Shown here: positions 25,735 to 34,715 of the stretch, piece after piece | Layout: the number at the start of each line of letters is the position of its first letter | Numbering within the stretch: position 1 is the stretch's first letter | Assembly (NCBI RefSeq): GCF_965201005.1 | Contig: NZ_OZ241747.1 | Location: 2,356,001-2,420,000, forward strand | Reading direction: 5' to 3' | DNA from: Mucilaginibacter_A sp965201005 | GTDB lineage: Bacteria; Bacteroidota; Bacteroidia; Sphingobacteriales; Sphingobacteriaceae | DNA: 64,000 nt | Made by a program: the position numbers and the translations under genes | Notes under the pieces: model-generated | What the model was told of the DNA's origin: nothing | The model's database searches: none | What the model saw: the letters and a program-made list of their open reading frames with translations, nothing else

Positions 25735-28700
25735 ATGAGAAGAACATTTACCTATTGTCGAAATTCAGTTGAGCCAAGGTCATTCCCCAAAATTCCCTTG
25801 ATTCCAAAACTTTTCTTTTTAATCCTGATTGGAATAACTGACAAGGGATTTTCGAAAAGCCCATTGACGCTCAATCGTAAAACACTGGTTGAGATTACCC
25901 ACAAACATTTTGCCTGGACATCAGAAAAAAACAATCAAACAGTGCCTATAAGTGGAAAGGTGACCGACGACACTAATCAGCCCCTTCCTGGCGTTAGCGT
26001 AACGATAAAAGGGACCAAAATTGGCGCACAAACCGGTCTTGACGGAAGATATTCCCTCAATGCGCCAAACGCTAATGTAACACTTGTTTTTTCGTCCATC
26101 GGATTTTCAAGCCAGGAAGTATTGAGCAATGGCCTTATTATTGTCAACGTCCAAATGAAAGCCAAAGCAAATTCTTTAAATGAAGTTGTTGTGGTTGGTT
26201 ACGGTACACAAAAGCGCGCCTTGGTTACCGGTGCTGTGGCAAGTGCAAATATCGATGCCTTCCGGGATGTGCCCAACACCAATATTGCACAGTCATTGCA
26301 GGGAACAGTTCCGGGCTTAAATGTTGGGCCGGTTACATTTGCCGGATCAACGCCTTCAATATCCATACGTGGTTTAAATACCATCTCAGGCAATAGAAGT
26401 GTATTGATCATTTTGGATGGAATACAATATAACAACTCTTTGTCATCCATCAACCCGGATGACATTGCTTCTATTGACGTTTTAAAAGATGCCAGTTCTA
26501 CAGCAGTATATGGTGCGCAGGCAGCAAACGGTGTTATTTTGATCACGAGCAGAAAAGGGCGCGATAATTCAAAACCAAGAATAAACTTTTCAACTTCTTA
26601 TGCCACATCTACGCCTTCCGGCAATATCCGGCCTATGAACCGGCAGGAATACCTGGACCATGTGCGCAACCTTTATTATACCAGTGCTTATCTGGCACCG
26701 GATTATACAACGCCCAATCCTGCGTTCAACTTAGCGAGTAAAATTGATGCGTCGGAAAAGGATGCCTCCGGCAATATCCTGCCCAATAATTTCAATTGGT
26801 ACGATGCAGCTACAAAAACAGGTTATGTAAATGACAACCAACTCAGCATATCAGGCGGCGGCAACAAAGTCAACTATTTGATTTCGGGCGGACTGACCAA
26901 CCAGGCAGGGTTTATCATCAACGATTTGTTTAAAAGAAAAAATATCAGGATCAATGTGGAAACCAAACCGGCAGACTGGTTAACAGTGGGTGTGCAGTCT
27001 TTCGGCTCGTTTGTAAACAACGATGGTGCCGAACCAAATTTATCATTAATCCTTAACCAGGCACCATTATTAACTCCGTATAATGCTAATGGAGATTTAG
27101 TCCCATATCCTTTTAACACGCTGGATCCAAATCCTTTCGCAACTTATGATGTAAGTGATTATGAAAGGCACAATTATTTGTTTGCAAACATCTATACTGA
27201 AATAAATTTTCCATTTTTAAAAGGATTAAAATACCGGATGAATTTTGGCAACAATGCCCGCACAGACGAGCATTATCAGGCAAGTAAATATGGCGCAGGG
27301 TTAACAGGCAACGCTTATAAATATAATGAGCAATACTATGATTACACCATCGACAATATTTTGACATACAACAGGACATTTAAAAAACACGGCGTAACGG
27401 CCACCCTTTTATATGGTGCAGTAAAACGTAAGGACGAATCTACAAATGCTTCTGCAACTGGTTTCCCAAGACTGACTTTAGGCTACAACAGCCTGCAACA
27501 GGGAACTAACCAGTTCACCAATTCAAATGCGTATTCAGAAGCATTGAATTATCAGATGCTAAGGCTTAATTACAATTACAGTGGTAAATATTTACTAACG
27601 GCTACGGCACGGCGCGATGGGTTTTCTGGCTTTGCCGCAAATAATAAATATGCAGTTTTCCCTTCTGTTTCAACAGGATGGATTTTAACAGAAGAGCCTT
27701 TTTTCAAAATGTCCTGGGTTAATTTTCTTAAACTACGCGCCGGATATGGCGTGAGCGGCAACCAAACTTCCCGTTATTCTTCCTTAGATCAGGTATTTAC
27801 TCAACCTGCTTATGTTTTTGGCAACGGCGGGACAACCCAACAAGGTCAATTTGTAAGTACACTTTCAAACCCAAACCTGAAATGGGAAAAAACATACGAA
27901 GTGGATTTAGGGCTTGACTTTACTTTGCTGAAAGGAAGATTGTCTGGTAGTTTTGATTATTATAACCGCCATACCAAGGATTTACTTTTTAGCGTTCAGA
28001 TTCCAAACATTACCGGCTTCGGAAGTATCAATACCAATGTTGGCGAAGTTGGGAACAAAGGTGTCGAGCTATCATTAAATTCGACCAATATTGACACAAA
28101 AGAATTTAAATGGAGCAGCACTTTTAGCTTTTCGAGGAACGTCAACAAGATTATTTCCCTGTTGGGTACCGGAGATTTGATCGCAAGCAATTTATTTATC
28201 GGCCATCCAATCAATACCATATACGACTACAAAACCAACGGTATCTATCAAATTGGAGAGCAAAATATTCCAGCAGGATATTCCCCCGGAACCTACCGTA
28301 TTGTAGATACCAACGGCGATGGTAAAATTACGGTAGCCGATAGGGTTATACAAGGTTCAGGGGACCCGGCTTTCCGTTTTAGTGTTCTAAACAATTTCCA
28401 ATATAAAAACTTTACCTTTAGTTTTTTCGTCAACTCTATTCAGGGCGGCGTAAACGGTTATTTAGGTGGTAACGCTCAATCACTTGCATTAAATGATAAT
28501 TCCGTGCGATGGAATTATATCAGTTCTGTAAACTTCTGGTCGCCAATAAATCCAAATGGGGAATACCCTATGTTTATGGTAGGGCCAACGGTAAACCCTA
28601 ACGTGTACAGGAACAGGAGTTTTGTAAGGTTACAAGATGTTACCTTGTCTTACAAAATCACGGGAAATTTTGTCAGGAAACTGGCCATACAGAACCTTAG

Positions 28701-28839
28701 TGTGTTTCTAAGCGGTAAAAATTTAAAAACCTGGACCAATTGGGAAGGCTGGGACCCGGAAATAGATAATGGCGGGCTAACCATTGGGGGCAGGCCACTT
28801 TTAAAATCATATTCATTAGGTCTTAACGTAACATTTTAA
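25735..28839 (+). CDS. SusC/RagA-type TonB-dependent outer-membrane transporter
   Basis: A 1034-residue SusC homologue that imports oligosaccharides across the outer membrane with its SusD lid. After a signal region (LFFLILIGITDKGFSKS) there is a carboxypeptidase-regulatory-like domain (ISGKVTDDTNQPLPGVSVTI...DGRYSL), the plug with VVVGYGTQKR and SIRGLNTISGNRSVLIILDG, and a barrel ending in Phe (SLGLNVTF). The extended N-terminal stretch before the CarboxypepD domain has no clear anti-sigma (FecR) interaction signature. It is 11 bp from susD in an operon, next to a GH115 gene. Confidence 0.93.
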   Translation: MRRTFTYCRNSVEPRSFPKIPLIPKLFFLILIGITDKGFSKSPLTLNRKTLVEITHKHFAWTSEKNNQTVPISGKVTDDTNQPLPGVSVTIKGTKIGAQTGLDGRYSLNAPNANVTLVFSSIGFSSQEVLSNGLIIVNVQMKAKANSLNEVVVVGYGTQKRALVTGAVASANIDAFRDVPNTNIAQSLQGTVPGLNVGPVTFAGSTPSISIRGLNTISGNRSVLIILDGIQYNNSLSSINPDDIASIDVLKDASSTAVYGAQAANGVILITSRKGRDNSKPRINFSTSYATSTPSGNIRPMNRQEYLDHVRNLYYTSAYLAPDYTTPNPAFNLASKIDASEKDASGNILPNNFNWYDAATKTGYVNDNQLSISGGGNKVNYLISGGLTNQAGFIINDLFKRKNIRINVETKPADWLTVGVQSFGSFVNNDGAEPNLSLILNQAPLLTPYNANGDLVPYPFNTLDPNPFATYDVSDYERHNYLFANIYTEINFPFLKGLKYRMNFGNNARTDEHYQASKYGAGLTGNAYKYNEQYYDYTIDNILTYNRTFKKHGVTATLLYGAVKRKDESTNASATGFPRLTLGYNSLQQGTNQFTNSNAYSEALNYQMLRLNYNYSGKYLLTATARRDGFSGFAANNKYAVFPSVSTGWILTEEPFFKMSWVNFLKLRAGYGVSGNQTSRYSSLDQVFTQPAYVFGNGGTTQQGQFVSTLSNPNLKWEKTYEVDLGLDFTLLKGRLSGSFDYYNRHTKDLLFSVQIPNITGFGSINTNVGEVGNKGVELSLNSTNIDTKEFKWSSTFSFSRNVNKIISLLGTGDLIASNLFIGHPINTIYDYKTNGIYQIGEQNIPAGYSPGTYRIVDTNGDGKITVADRVIQGSGDPAFRFSVLNNFQYKNFTFSFFVNSIQGGVNGYLGGNAQSLALNDNSVRWNYISSVNFWSPINPNGEYPMFMVGPTVNPNVYRNRSFVRLQDVTLSYKITGNFVRKLAIQNLSVFLSGKNLKTWTNWEGWDPEIDNGGLTIGGRPLLKSYSLGLNVTF

Positions 28840-28850
28840 TCTTAACGATA

Positions 28851-30515
28851 ATGAAAAAAATATTTAGTATCACTTTTATATTGCTGATCAGCACATTTTT
28901 CTCCTGCAAAAAAGGGTATCTTGATGAAAAACCGCTTGATTTTCTAAGTTCTGCAAATGCACTGGTTACCAACGTAGATTTTAATATTGCCATTAACGAT
29001 ATGTACCGGGTAACCAGGATAGAGTTTTTCAGCCGTGACGAACAGCGGCCGTTTGATTATATATTCGGGACCGATATCGTTTTTGACGGGCAGCCGGATG
29101 TAGCCCGCCATACTAATATGGCTGCGGCTTATGCGCCTTCTGGTGGCCTGAACATCTCTTTGTCCCATTGGTCTGCTTTGTATAAAATCATTTCCGAGGC
29201 CAATACCATTATCGGCCGTATTCCTGCATCTTCGATGACAGACGCACAAAAAACCCAGGCAGAAGCCAAAGGAAGGTTTTTCAGGGCATTTGCCTATCGC
29301 ACTTTAGCTTATCTTTATGGGGGCGTACCTTTAATACTATCTGAAGTAACCACCCCTAAAACGGATTTTGTGCGGGCAACAAAAGCGGCCGTATTAAACC
29401 AATGCATAGACGACCTGAAATTTGCAGTAATCAATTTGCCTGCAATAACTGCAGTTCAGGATGGGGAAATAAGTAATTTAGCAGCAGGTCATTTGCTTGC
29501 TGAGGTTTATCTGGCAGCAGGCCAATTCCAGAATGCCGCAGATGCGGCAACGGTTGTAATCAATAATCCGGCAGTTGCTTTAATGAAAAACAGGTTTGGT
29601 TCTAAATCTACGGTTACTCCCGGCGATGTGTACTGGGACCTTTTTCAACCTGGCAACCAAAACAGGAAGTCTGGAAACACAGAGGGCCTTTGGGTGATCC
29701 AGTTTGAAACCGATATTCTTGGCGGAGGTTCCACTTCAACAGCAATGGCAGGGTCTTACCTGCTGGAAAGACAACATGCACCTTTAGTGCGGGATTTAAC
29801 AGTAAACGGCAAGGCGCCATTTTTGTGGCCGGTTGATGATTATACTGGCGGACGTGGCATCGGCTGGGCAATATCCACCAAATATTTCAGCGATGTGATC
29901 TGGCAAAGTGATTTTACCAATGACATCCGTAATTCCAACAACAATTTTGTACGCAACTTTATAAGCAACAACCCTGCTTCGCCGCTTTATGGAAAAGTGG
30001 TTTCTACCCAAAACCCACCTGCAGGCGTTACTGTACCTTCCCGTGCTTTTTACGCTTACCAATCCAAATGCACCACGCCCGGCGGTCATCCTACCAATTT
30101 AATATTAGATCCGGTTTTGCATACGCTCAAGGCCACGGCAGGCGGTACTTATTTAGACCAGTATATGTTCAGGCTCGCCGAAACCTATCTGATCCGGGCG
30201 GAAGCTTATTTAGGTTTAAATAACTTGGTGAACGCTGCTGCAGATATCAACGTGGTAAGGGCAAGATCCAAAGCTTCTCCTGTATTCCCGACAAATGTAA
30301 ATATAGATTACATCCTTGACGAACGCATGAGGGAATTTGGTGTAGAAGAAAAAAGAAGGCTCACATTGATGCGTTTAGGATTATTGTATGACCGCGTAAA
30401 ACGTTTTAATCCGTATTACAACGATGTACTGCCTAAATATAACCTTTGGCCAATTCCGGCAGATGAAATTGAACGGAACAATACCGGTAAACTGGAGCAA
30501 AACCCCGGTTACTGA
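28851..30515 (+). CDS. SusD/RagB-type surface glycan-binding lipoprotein
   Basis: A 554-residue SusD homologue. The lipoprotein signal ends STFFSCKKG (Cys19). The usual GYLDEKPLDF start follows, then helical TPR-like segments (KAEAKGRFFRAFAYRTLAYLYG) and a C-terminal RagB region with MRLAE-like and DERMREFGVEEKRRLTLMRLG sequences. It forms the lid over the adjacent SusC. Confidence 0.93.
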   Translation: MKKIFSITFILLISTFFSCKKGYLDEKPLDFLSSANALVTNVDFNIAINDMYRVTRIEFFSRDEQRPFDYIFGTDIVFDGQPDVARHTNMAAAYAPSGGLNISLSHWSALYKIISEANTIIGRIPASSMTDAQKTQAEAKGRFFRAFAYRTLAYLYGGVPLILSEVTTPKTDFVRATKAAVLNQCIDDLKFAVINLPAITAVQDGEISNLAAGHLLAEVYLAAGQFQNAADAATVVINNPAVALMKNRFGSKSTVTPGDVYWDLFQPGNQNRKSGNTEGLWVIQFETDILGGGSTSTAMAGSYLLERQHAPLVRDLTVNGKAPFLWPVDDYTGGRGIGWAISTKYFSDVIWQSDFTNDIRNSNNNFVRNFISNNPASPLYGKVVSTQNPPAGVTVPSRAFYAYQSKCTTPGGHPTNLILDPVLHTLKATAGGTYLDQYMFRLAETYLIRAEAYLGLNNLVNAAADINVVRARSKASPVFPTNVNIDYILDERMREFGVEEKRRLTLMRLGLLYDRVKRFNPYYNDVLPKYNLWPIPADEIERNNTGKLEQNPGY

Positions 30516-30570
30516 TGTGCCGATTTCCAACCAGTTTCAACCTTTAATCCTTCATTAAAACCTTACGTGG

Positions 30571-30639
30571 CCAACATGCTTCTTTTATCGGTATAAATTC
30601 AGTTTTAAAAGATTTTTAGTCATAAAAGAAGCTTGTTGG
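30571..30639. repeat. Inverted pair of dispersed motifs with matching outer flanks
   Basis: A reverse copy at 30575-30597 and a forward copy at 30613-30632. The pairing extends beyond the motif: CCAAC at the left outer edge matches GTTGG at the right. The total stem is about 17 bp with one or two mismatches. It lies after susD and may end that transcript. Confidence 0.85.
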
Positions 30640-30692
30640 TTTTTTGCTTGATATAAAAAATCAACTATTGTCACAAAATTTATTCTTCGATT

Positions 30693-30714
30693 TTTTACCA
30701 GTAAAAGAAGCATT
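30693..30714 (+). repeat. Dispersed motif copy, GAA type
   Basis: TTTTACCAGTAAAAGAAGCA, 78 bp upstream of the chosen GH115 start. GA is replaced by AG before TAAAA, as in the copy at 1358. Confidence 0.8.
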
Positions 30715-30791
30715 GCACAGCAGGTACGGACACCTTTTGTTAGTTAACTAAAATGATCAAATCATTCACTATTGCTAGAGTAAAACGGGTT

Positions 30792-33296
30792 ATGAAAAAA
30801 TTTATGTTTACATTATGTTGCTGTTGTATTCTTGTTGTTTATACAGGCAATCCTTTGCTTGCACAAGCCGTTCCCGTAAAAGTTTCTTACAATTCCAACA
30901 GCGGCTATTTTCCATTGGTAAATAAAAGTAAAGCAGCTTCTTTATATATTGATGCTGCTGATGCGGAAGTGGTAAGTATTGCAGCAACGGCATTTCAAAA
31001 CGACATCAAATTGATGGCAGGATTAAGTCCGGCCATTATCAGAAACAGCAAAAATTTAATTGCTTATCCGGTCATCATCGGCACGATCGGGCAATCAGCT
31101 TTGATCAACCAGCTCATCAAAAGCAAAAAAATACAGGCAGAAAAAGTACGTGGTAAATGGGAAACGTTTTCAATAGCAGTAGTCAATAATCCTTTTCCTA
31201 AGGTAAAACAAGCATTGGTTATTTTTGGGAGCGATAAGCGCGGAACTGCTTTTGGCGTGTTTGAACTTTCGCGGATGATGGGCGTGTCGCCATTTGTTTG
31301 GTGGGCCGATGTTGTACCGGCTCACCATGATGCAGTTTACATCACGCCCGGCAAAAGTATAGAAGGGCCGCCATCTGTAAAATACCGCGGTATATTTTTA
31401 AACGATGAAGACTGGGGTTTGCGCCCTTGGGCAGCCAAAAACATGGATGTCGATAAAAAAGACATCGGCCCGAAAACGTACGCACATATTTTTGAGCTAA
31501 TGCTGCGGTTAAAGGCAAATTATTTGTGGCCGGCCATGCATCCAGGAACCAAAGCTTTCTGGTATTATAAAGAAAACCCGGTGCTTGCACGTAAATACGC
31601 CATTGTAATGGGTTCTTCCCATCATGAACCCATGCTTCGGAACACCGAATTTGAATGGAACGAAAATTTTAAAGAAGAATATGGCAAAGCGCATGGCGAT
31701 TGGCGTTACGATACCAATAAAGAGGAGATTTATCGTTTTTTTGATGACCGGGCAAAGCAATCCGTAAACAATGATGCAATTTACACGGTAGGGATGCGCG
31801 CCACAAAAGATGGCGCCATGTCTGGCCCGCCAACAGTACAGGGCAAAATAAAAGTCCTGGAAGACGTAATCCATGATCAGCGGGAAATCCTGGCCAAACG
31901 TTTGGGCAAGCCTGCCGATGAAATCCCGCAGCTTTTTTGTCCGTACAGAGAAGTGCTGCCGCTTTACCAGGCCGGTTTGAAAGTTCCGGAAGACGTTACG
32001 ATTTTGTGGGTGGACGACAATCACGGTTATATCCGCCAGCTATCTAACCCGGCCGAACAAAAGCGTAGTGGCGGCAGCGGCGTTTATTATCATTTTTCTT
32101 ACTGGGGCACACCGCAGGATTATTTGTGGCTGTGTTCAACCTCGCCTACATTAACTTCTTACGAGATGACCAAGGCCTATCAGTTTAACGCCCGCAGGAT
32201 ATGGGTTTTTAACGTGGGCGATTTAAAACCCGCTGAACTGGAAACGCAGTTTGCCATGGACCTGGCCTGGGACGTAAATAAATGGCCGCCCGAAAAAGCC
32301 GGTGATTATGCACTGTCCTGGGCAAAAGAAACTTTTGGCGAAGCTTATGCGCTTCGGATTGCGGCCATCAAAGCTGAATATTACCGGTTGGCGGCGGCCG
32401 GAAAACCGGAACATATCGATCTTGTATCTTATACGGAAGCCGAAGCTGACCAGCGGTTGAAAGATTATCAGGAGCTGGCTAATCAGGCTCAGGAACTGGC
32501 CAAAAGCATCCCTGAGCGTTTGCAGGATGCTTATTATGAACTGATCCTGTACCCGGTTGAAGGCGCGAAACTGATGAACGAGAAGATTTTATATGCTAAA
32601 AAGAGCATCGGTGCCGATGTAAATGCAAACGCGGCCGTTTCCTATCTAAAAAAAGCACAACACGCTTATGATCAGATACAATCCCTCACCAAAAAATATA
32701 ATGATAGCATAGCTGGCGGCAAATGGAGCGGCATGATGGACGCGCATCCGCGTGAGATCCCCATGTTTAACGCGCCACAAAAATTATTGGATCAAAACAG
32801 GCAAAACCCAGCATATAGTCTTGTTAAAGACAGCAGTATAGACCATATACCGGCATCTGCTTATCAGCGCAAACAGGATTTGAAGGGTTTTTCTATCAAA
32901 ACCATAGCAGGGTTAGGGATTACCGGCCGTGGTGTGACCGTGTTGCCCTTCCCGGACAAATCTTTTGCAGAAAACGAAATAAGCAAGGCACCTTACGTAG
33001 CGTACAAAGTTAAGCTTGCCAAAGGCAACAACCGGATAACCGTAAAATGCCTGCCTACTTTTCGGGTTTACGACGGCTTGCTGATGCGTTACGGCATCGC
33101 TGTGAACGATGGTCCGGTGCAAGTGGTCGGTTTGAAATCTTTTTCCGAAACCAAGCCCTGGGAAATCAATGTTTTGAGGGGTTACACACAAGGCGAAACG
33201 GTTTTTAAAGCGGACAAAAACGAAGAAACAACAGTAAAGATTTATTTGCCCGATCCGGGATTGGTGATCAACGAGCTGGAAGTAAAGCCGCTATAA
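30792..33296 (+). CDS. GH115 alpha-glucuronidase, secreted
   Basis: An 834-residue enzyme of the family that removes 4-O-methyl-glucuronic acid side chains from xylan. A signal peptide (MKKFMFTLCCCCILVVYTGNPLLAQA) fits the start at 30792; the upstream ATG at 30753 adds 13 non-signal residues. Conserved GH115 phrases are GTAFGVFELSRMMGVSPFVWWADV, KYRGIFLNDEDWGLRPWA, LRLKANYLWPAMHPGTKAFW, ILWVDDNHGYIRQL and VFNVGDLKPAELETQFAMDLAWD. The C-terminal beta domain is present but short. Linkage to the SusCD pair suggests a glucuronoxylan locus. Confidence 0.92.
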   Translation: MKKFMFTLCCCCILVVYTGNPLLAQAVPVKVSYNSNSGYFPLVNKSKAASLYIDAADAEVVSIAATAFQNDIKLMAGLSPAIIRNSKNLIAYPVIIGTIGQSALINQLIKSKKIQAEKVRGKWETFSIAVVNNPFPKVKQALVIFGSDKRGTAFGVFELSRMMGVSPFVWWADVVPAHHDAVYITPGKSIEGPPSVKYRGIFLNDEDWGLRPWAAKNMDVDKKDIGPKTYAHIFELMLRLKANYLWPAMHPGTKAFWYYKENPVLARKYAIVMGSSHHEPMLRNTEFEWNENFKEEYGKAHGDWRYDTNKEEIYRFFDDRAKQSVNNDAIYTVGMRATKDGAMSGPPTVQGKIKVLEDVIHDQREILAKRLGKPADEIPQLFCPYREVLPLYQAGLKVPEDVTILWVDDNHGYIRQLSNPAEQKRSGGSGVYYHFSYWGTPQDYLWLCSTSPTLTSYEMTKAYQFNARRIWVFNVGDLKPAELETQFAMDLAWDVNKWPPEKAGDYALSWAKETFGEAYALRIAAIKAEYYRLAAAGKPEHIDLVSYTEAEADQRLKDYQELANQAQELAKSIPERLQDAYYELILYPVEGAKLMNEKILYAKKSIGADVNANAAVSYLKKAQHAYDQIQSLTKKYNDSIAGGKWSGMMDAHPREIPMFNAPQKLLDQNRQNPAYSLVKDSSIDHIPASAYQRKQDLKGFSIKTIAGLGITGRGVTVLPFPDKSFAENEISKAPYVAYKVKLAKGNNRITVKCLPTFRVYDGLLMRYGIAVNDGPVQVVGLKSFSETKPWEINVLRGYTQGETVFKADKNEETTVKIYLPDPGLVINELEVKPL

Positions 33297-33322
33297 CCAA
33301 CCTAAAAGGGGAACAAATCTTT

Positions 33323-33344
33323 CATGCTGTTTTTATGGCTGTAT
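33323..33344 (-). repeat. Dispersed motif copy, AAC type
   Basis: 27 bp after the GH115 stop, with variable left half (ATGGCTGTAT). Confidence 0.75.
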
Positions 33345-33372
33345 TATCTTTAAACATAAAGGCAGGATGAAA

Positions 33373-33410
33373 GATGTTCAATTTCTGAATAAATTGAATA
33401 TCAGAAACTT
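33373..33410. repeat. Small intergenic palindrome, copy 1
   Basis: GATGTTCAATTTCTGA, 12 intervening bases, then TCAGAAACTT. The same words occur without the 12-base loop at 55430-55455. Confidence 0.55.
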
Positions 33411-33414
33411 ATGC

Positions 33415-33500
33415 ACAGTTCGGTGAGTGTAAAAATCCGTTAATTTACTCACCGAATCACGCACTTTTTTACCGGGAATCGGTGAATAAACACGGATTTG
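33415..33500. other. Structured intergenic stretch
   Basis: TTCGGTGAGT (33419-33428) pairs with ACTCACCGAA (33447-33456). AAATCCGT inside the loop can pair with ACGGATTT near 33493-33500. The two pairings exclude each other partly. No known RNA family is recognised. Confidence 0.4.
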
Positions 33501-33510
33501 GACTAAAACA

Positions 33511-33544
33511 AAAAAGCCTGCAATCATTTGATTTGCAGGCTTTT
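33511..33544 (-). terminator. Terminator of the tRNA-Ser gene
   Basis: AAAGCCTGCAA and TTGCAGGCTTT form an 11-bp stem. On the minus strand it is followed by TTTTTTGTTTT, 24 bp past the tRNA 3' end. Confidence 0.85.
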
Positions 33545-33568
33545 AATACGTTTTGTTATCAAAATTTG

Positions 33569-33655
33569 CGGAGAAAGAGGGATTCGAACCCTCGGTACAG
33601 TTGCCCGTACACCAGCTTTCCAAGCTGGCTCATTCGACCACTCTGACATCTCTCC
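33569..33655 (-). tRNA. tRNA-Ser (anticodon GGA)
   Basis: On the minus strand the acceptor stem is GGAGAGA...TTTCTCC with discriminator G. The anticodon arm is CCAGCTTGGAAAGCTGG, with GGA in the loop. There is a long variable arm (TGTACGGGCAACTGTACC), as in type II serine tRNAs, and a T arm GAGGGTTCGAATCCCTC. CCA is not encoded. No integrase or att-like duplication is seen beside it. Confidence 0.95.
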
Positions 33656-33730
33656 GTGGTTTTGGGACGGCAAACTTAGGGTTTTATCATTATAAAGCCA
33701 ATAAAATCTTAAATTGGTTTTTGACTGAAA

Positions 33731-33752
33731 TTTAGGTGATAAAAACAGCATC
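33731..33752 (+). repeat. Dispersed motif copy, AAC type
   Basis: TTTAGGTGATAAAAACAGCA then TC, between the tRNA gene and argB. A GAA-type copy follows 70 bp later in the same orientation. Confidence 0.88.
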
Positions 33753-33822
33753 GGCAAAACCTTTAATCTTGCCAAAACCGGTTTCGGCACAAAACAAATT
33801 TCTTAATTTCGGCAATAACAAA

Positions 33823-33844
33823 TTTAACCCGATAAAAGAAGCAT
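33823..33844 (+). repeat. Dispersed motif copy, GAA type, providing a start codon
   Basis: TTTAACCCGATAAAAGAAGC then AT; the CAT of the motif gives the first two bases of the argB ATG at 33843. A TAATTTCG box (33804-33811), one mismatch from TAnnTTTG, lies upstream. Confidence 0.88.
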
Positions 33845-34631
33845 GAAGCTTTACGTAATTAAAATTGGCGGCAACGTGATCGACAATTCCGAAAATTTAC
33901 ACCAGTTTCTGAAGGATTTTGCCGCGCTGGAAGGGCTGAAAATCCTGGTGCACGGCGGCGGGAAAGTGGCCACGCAAATATCGTCTGCTATGGGGATTGA
34001 AGCCAAATTGGTTGATGGCCGCCGCATCACCGATATTGAAACTTTGCGCGTGGTCACGATGGTTTACGCCGGGCTGATCAACAAAAACTTGGTGGCGCAA
34101 TTGCAGCGTTACGGCAACAATGCAATCGGTTTGACCGGTGCCGACGGCAATTTTATCCGGGCAAAAAAACGCCCCGTTAAAACAATTGATTACGGATTTG
34201 TGGGCGATCTGGACAAGCATTCTGTTCGGGCAGAAAGTATTGGCAGATTACTGGATGCTTCTTTTACACCTGTTTTTTGTGCGTTGACACATGACGGCGA
34301 AGGACAAATGCTCAACACAAATGCCGATACGATTGCGGCCGCTGTGGCCGTGGCATTGGCCAAAATTTACGAAACCACATTAATTTACTGTTTTGAAAAG
34401 AAAGGCGTTTTGCAGGATATTGATGATGAAGATTCTTTGATCAGCGAGATTGACCCCGAACGTTATGAGCAGTTAAAACTGAAAAAGATTGTTTCTGAAG
34501 GAATGCTGCCCAAGCTTGACAATGCTTTTGATGCCATAAAAAGTGGTGTAAAAGAAGTTATAATTGGTCAGGCTGATGAGCTGCACCTGCTTGGAAAAAA
34601 ATCAGCGTTTGGCACGACATTAAGAAACTGA
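33843..34631 (+). CDS. argB: N-acetylglutamate kinase (or N-succinylglutamate kinase)
   Basis: A 262-residue amino-acid kinase catalysing the second step of arginine synthesis. Motifs include VIKIGGNVIDN (phosphate-binding Gly loop with Lys7), LVHGGGKVATQ, the acyl-glutamate binding stretch MLNTNADTIAAAVA, and a C-terminal SEGMLPKLDNAFDAIKSGV. Some Bacteroidota use succinylated intermediates, which the sequence alone does not settle. The start codon sits inside a dispersed-motif copy. proC follows after 84 bp, in the order seen in Bacteroidota arginine/proline gene groups. Confidence 0.92.
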   Translation: MKLYVIKIGGNVIDNSENLHQFLKDFAALEGLKILVHGGGKVATQISSAMGIEAKLVDGRRITDIETLRVVTMVYAGLINKNLVAQLQRYGNNAIGLTGADGNFIRAKKRPVKTIDYGFVGDLDKHSVRAESIGRLLDASFTPVFCALTHDGEGQMLNTNADTIAAAVAVALAKIYETTLIYCFEKKGVLQDIDDEDSLISEIDPERYEQLKLKKIVSEGMLPKLDNAFDAIKSGVKEVIIGQADELHLLGKKSAFGTTLRN

Positions 34632-34715
34632 AGTCCTGCAGATCAGTTCTATTTCTGCTCAAACCTGATTATTATTCAGCTTAAAATCAAATAAATACAT
34701 AATTTAACTAAACAA

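Noticed and set aside
33569..33655. tRNA-Ser as an integration site of a genomic island
   Set aside because: No integrase, att duplication or composition break was found beside it.
34253..34270. GATGCTTCTTTTACACC inside argB as a motif copy
   Set aside because: It encodes conserved argB residues (LLDASFTPV) and lacks the TTTA half; chance match.
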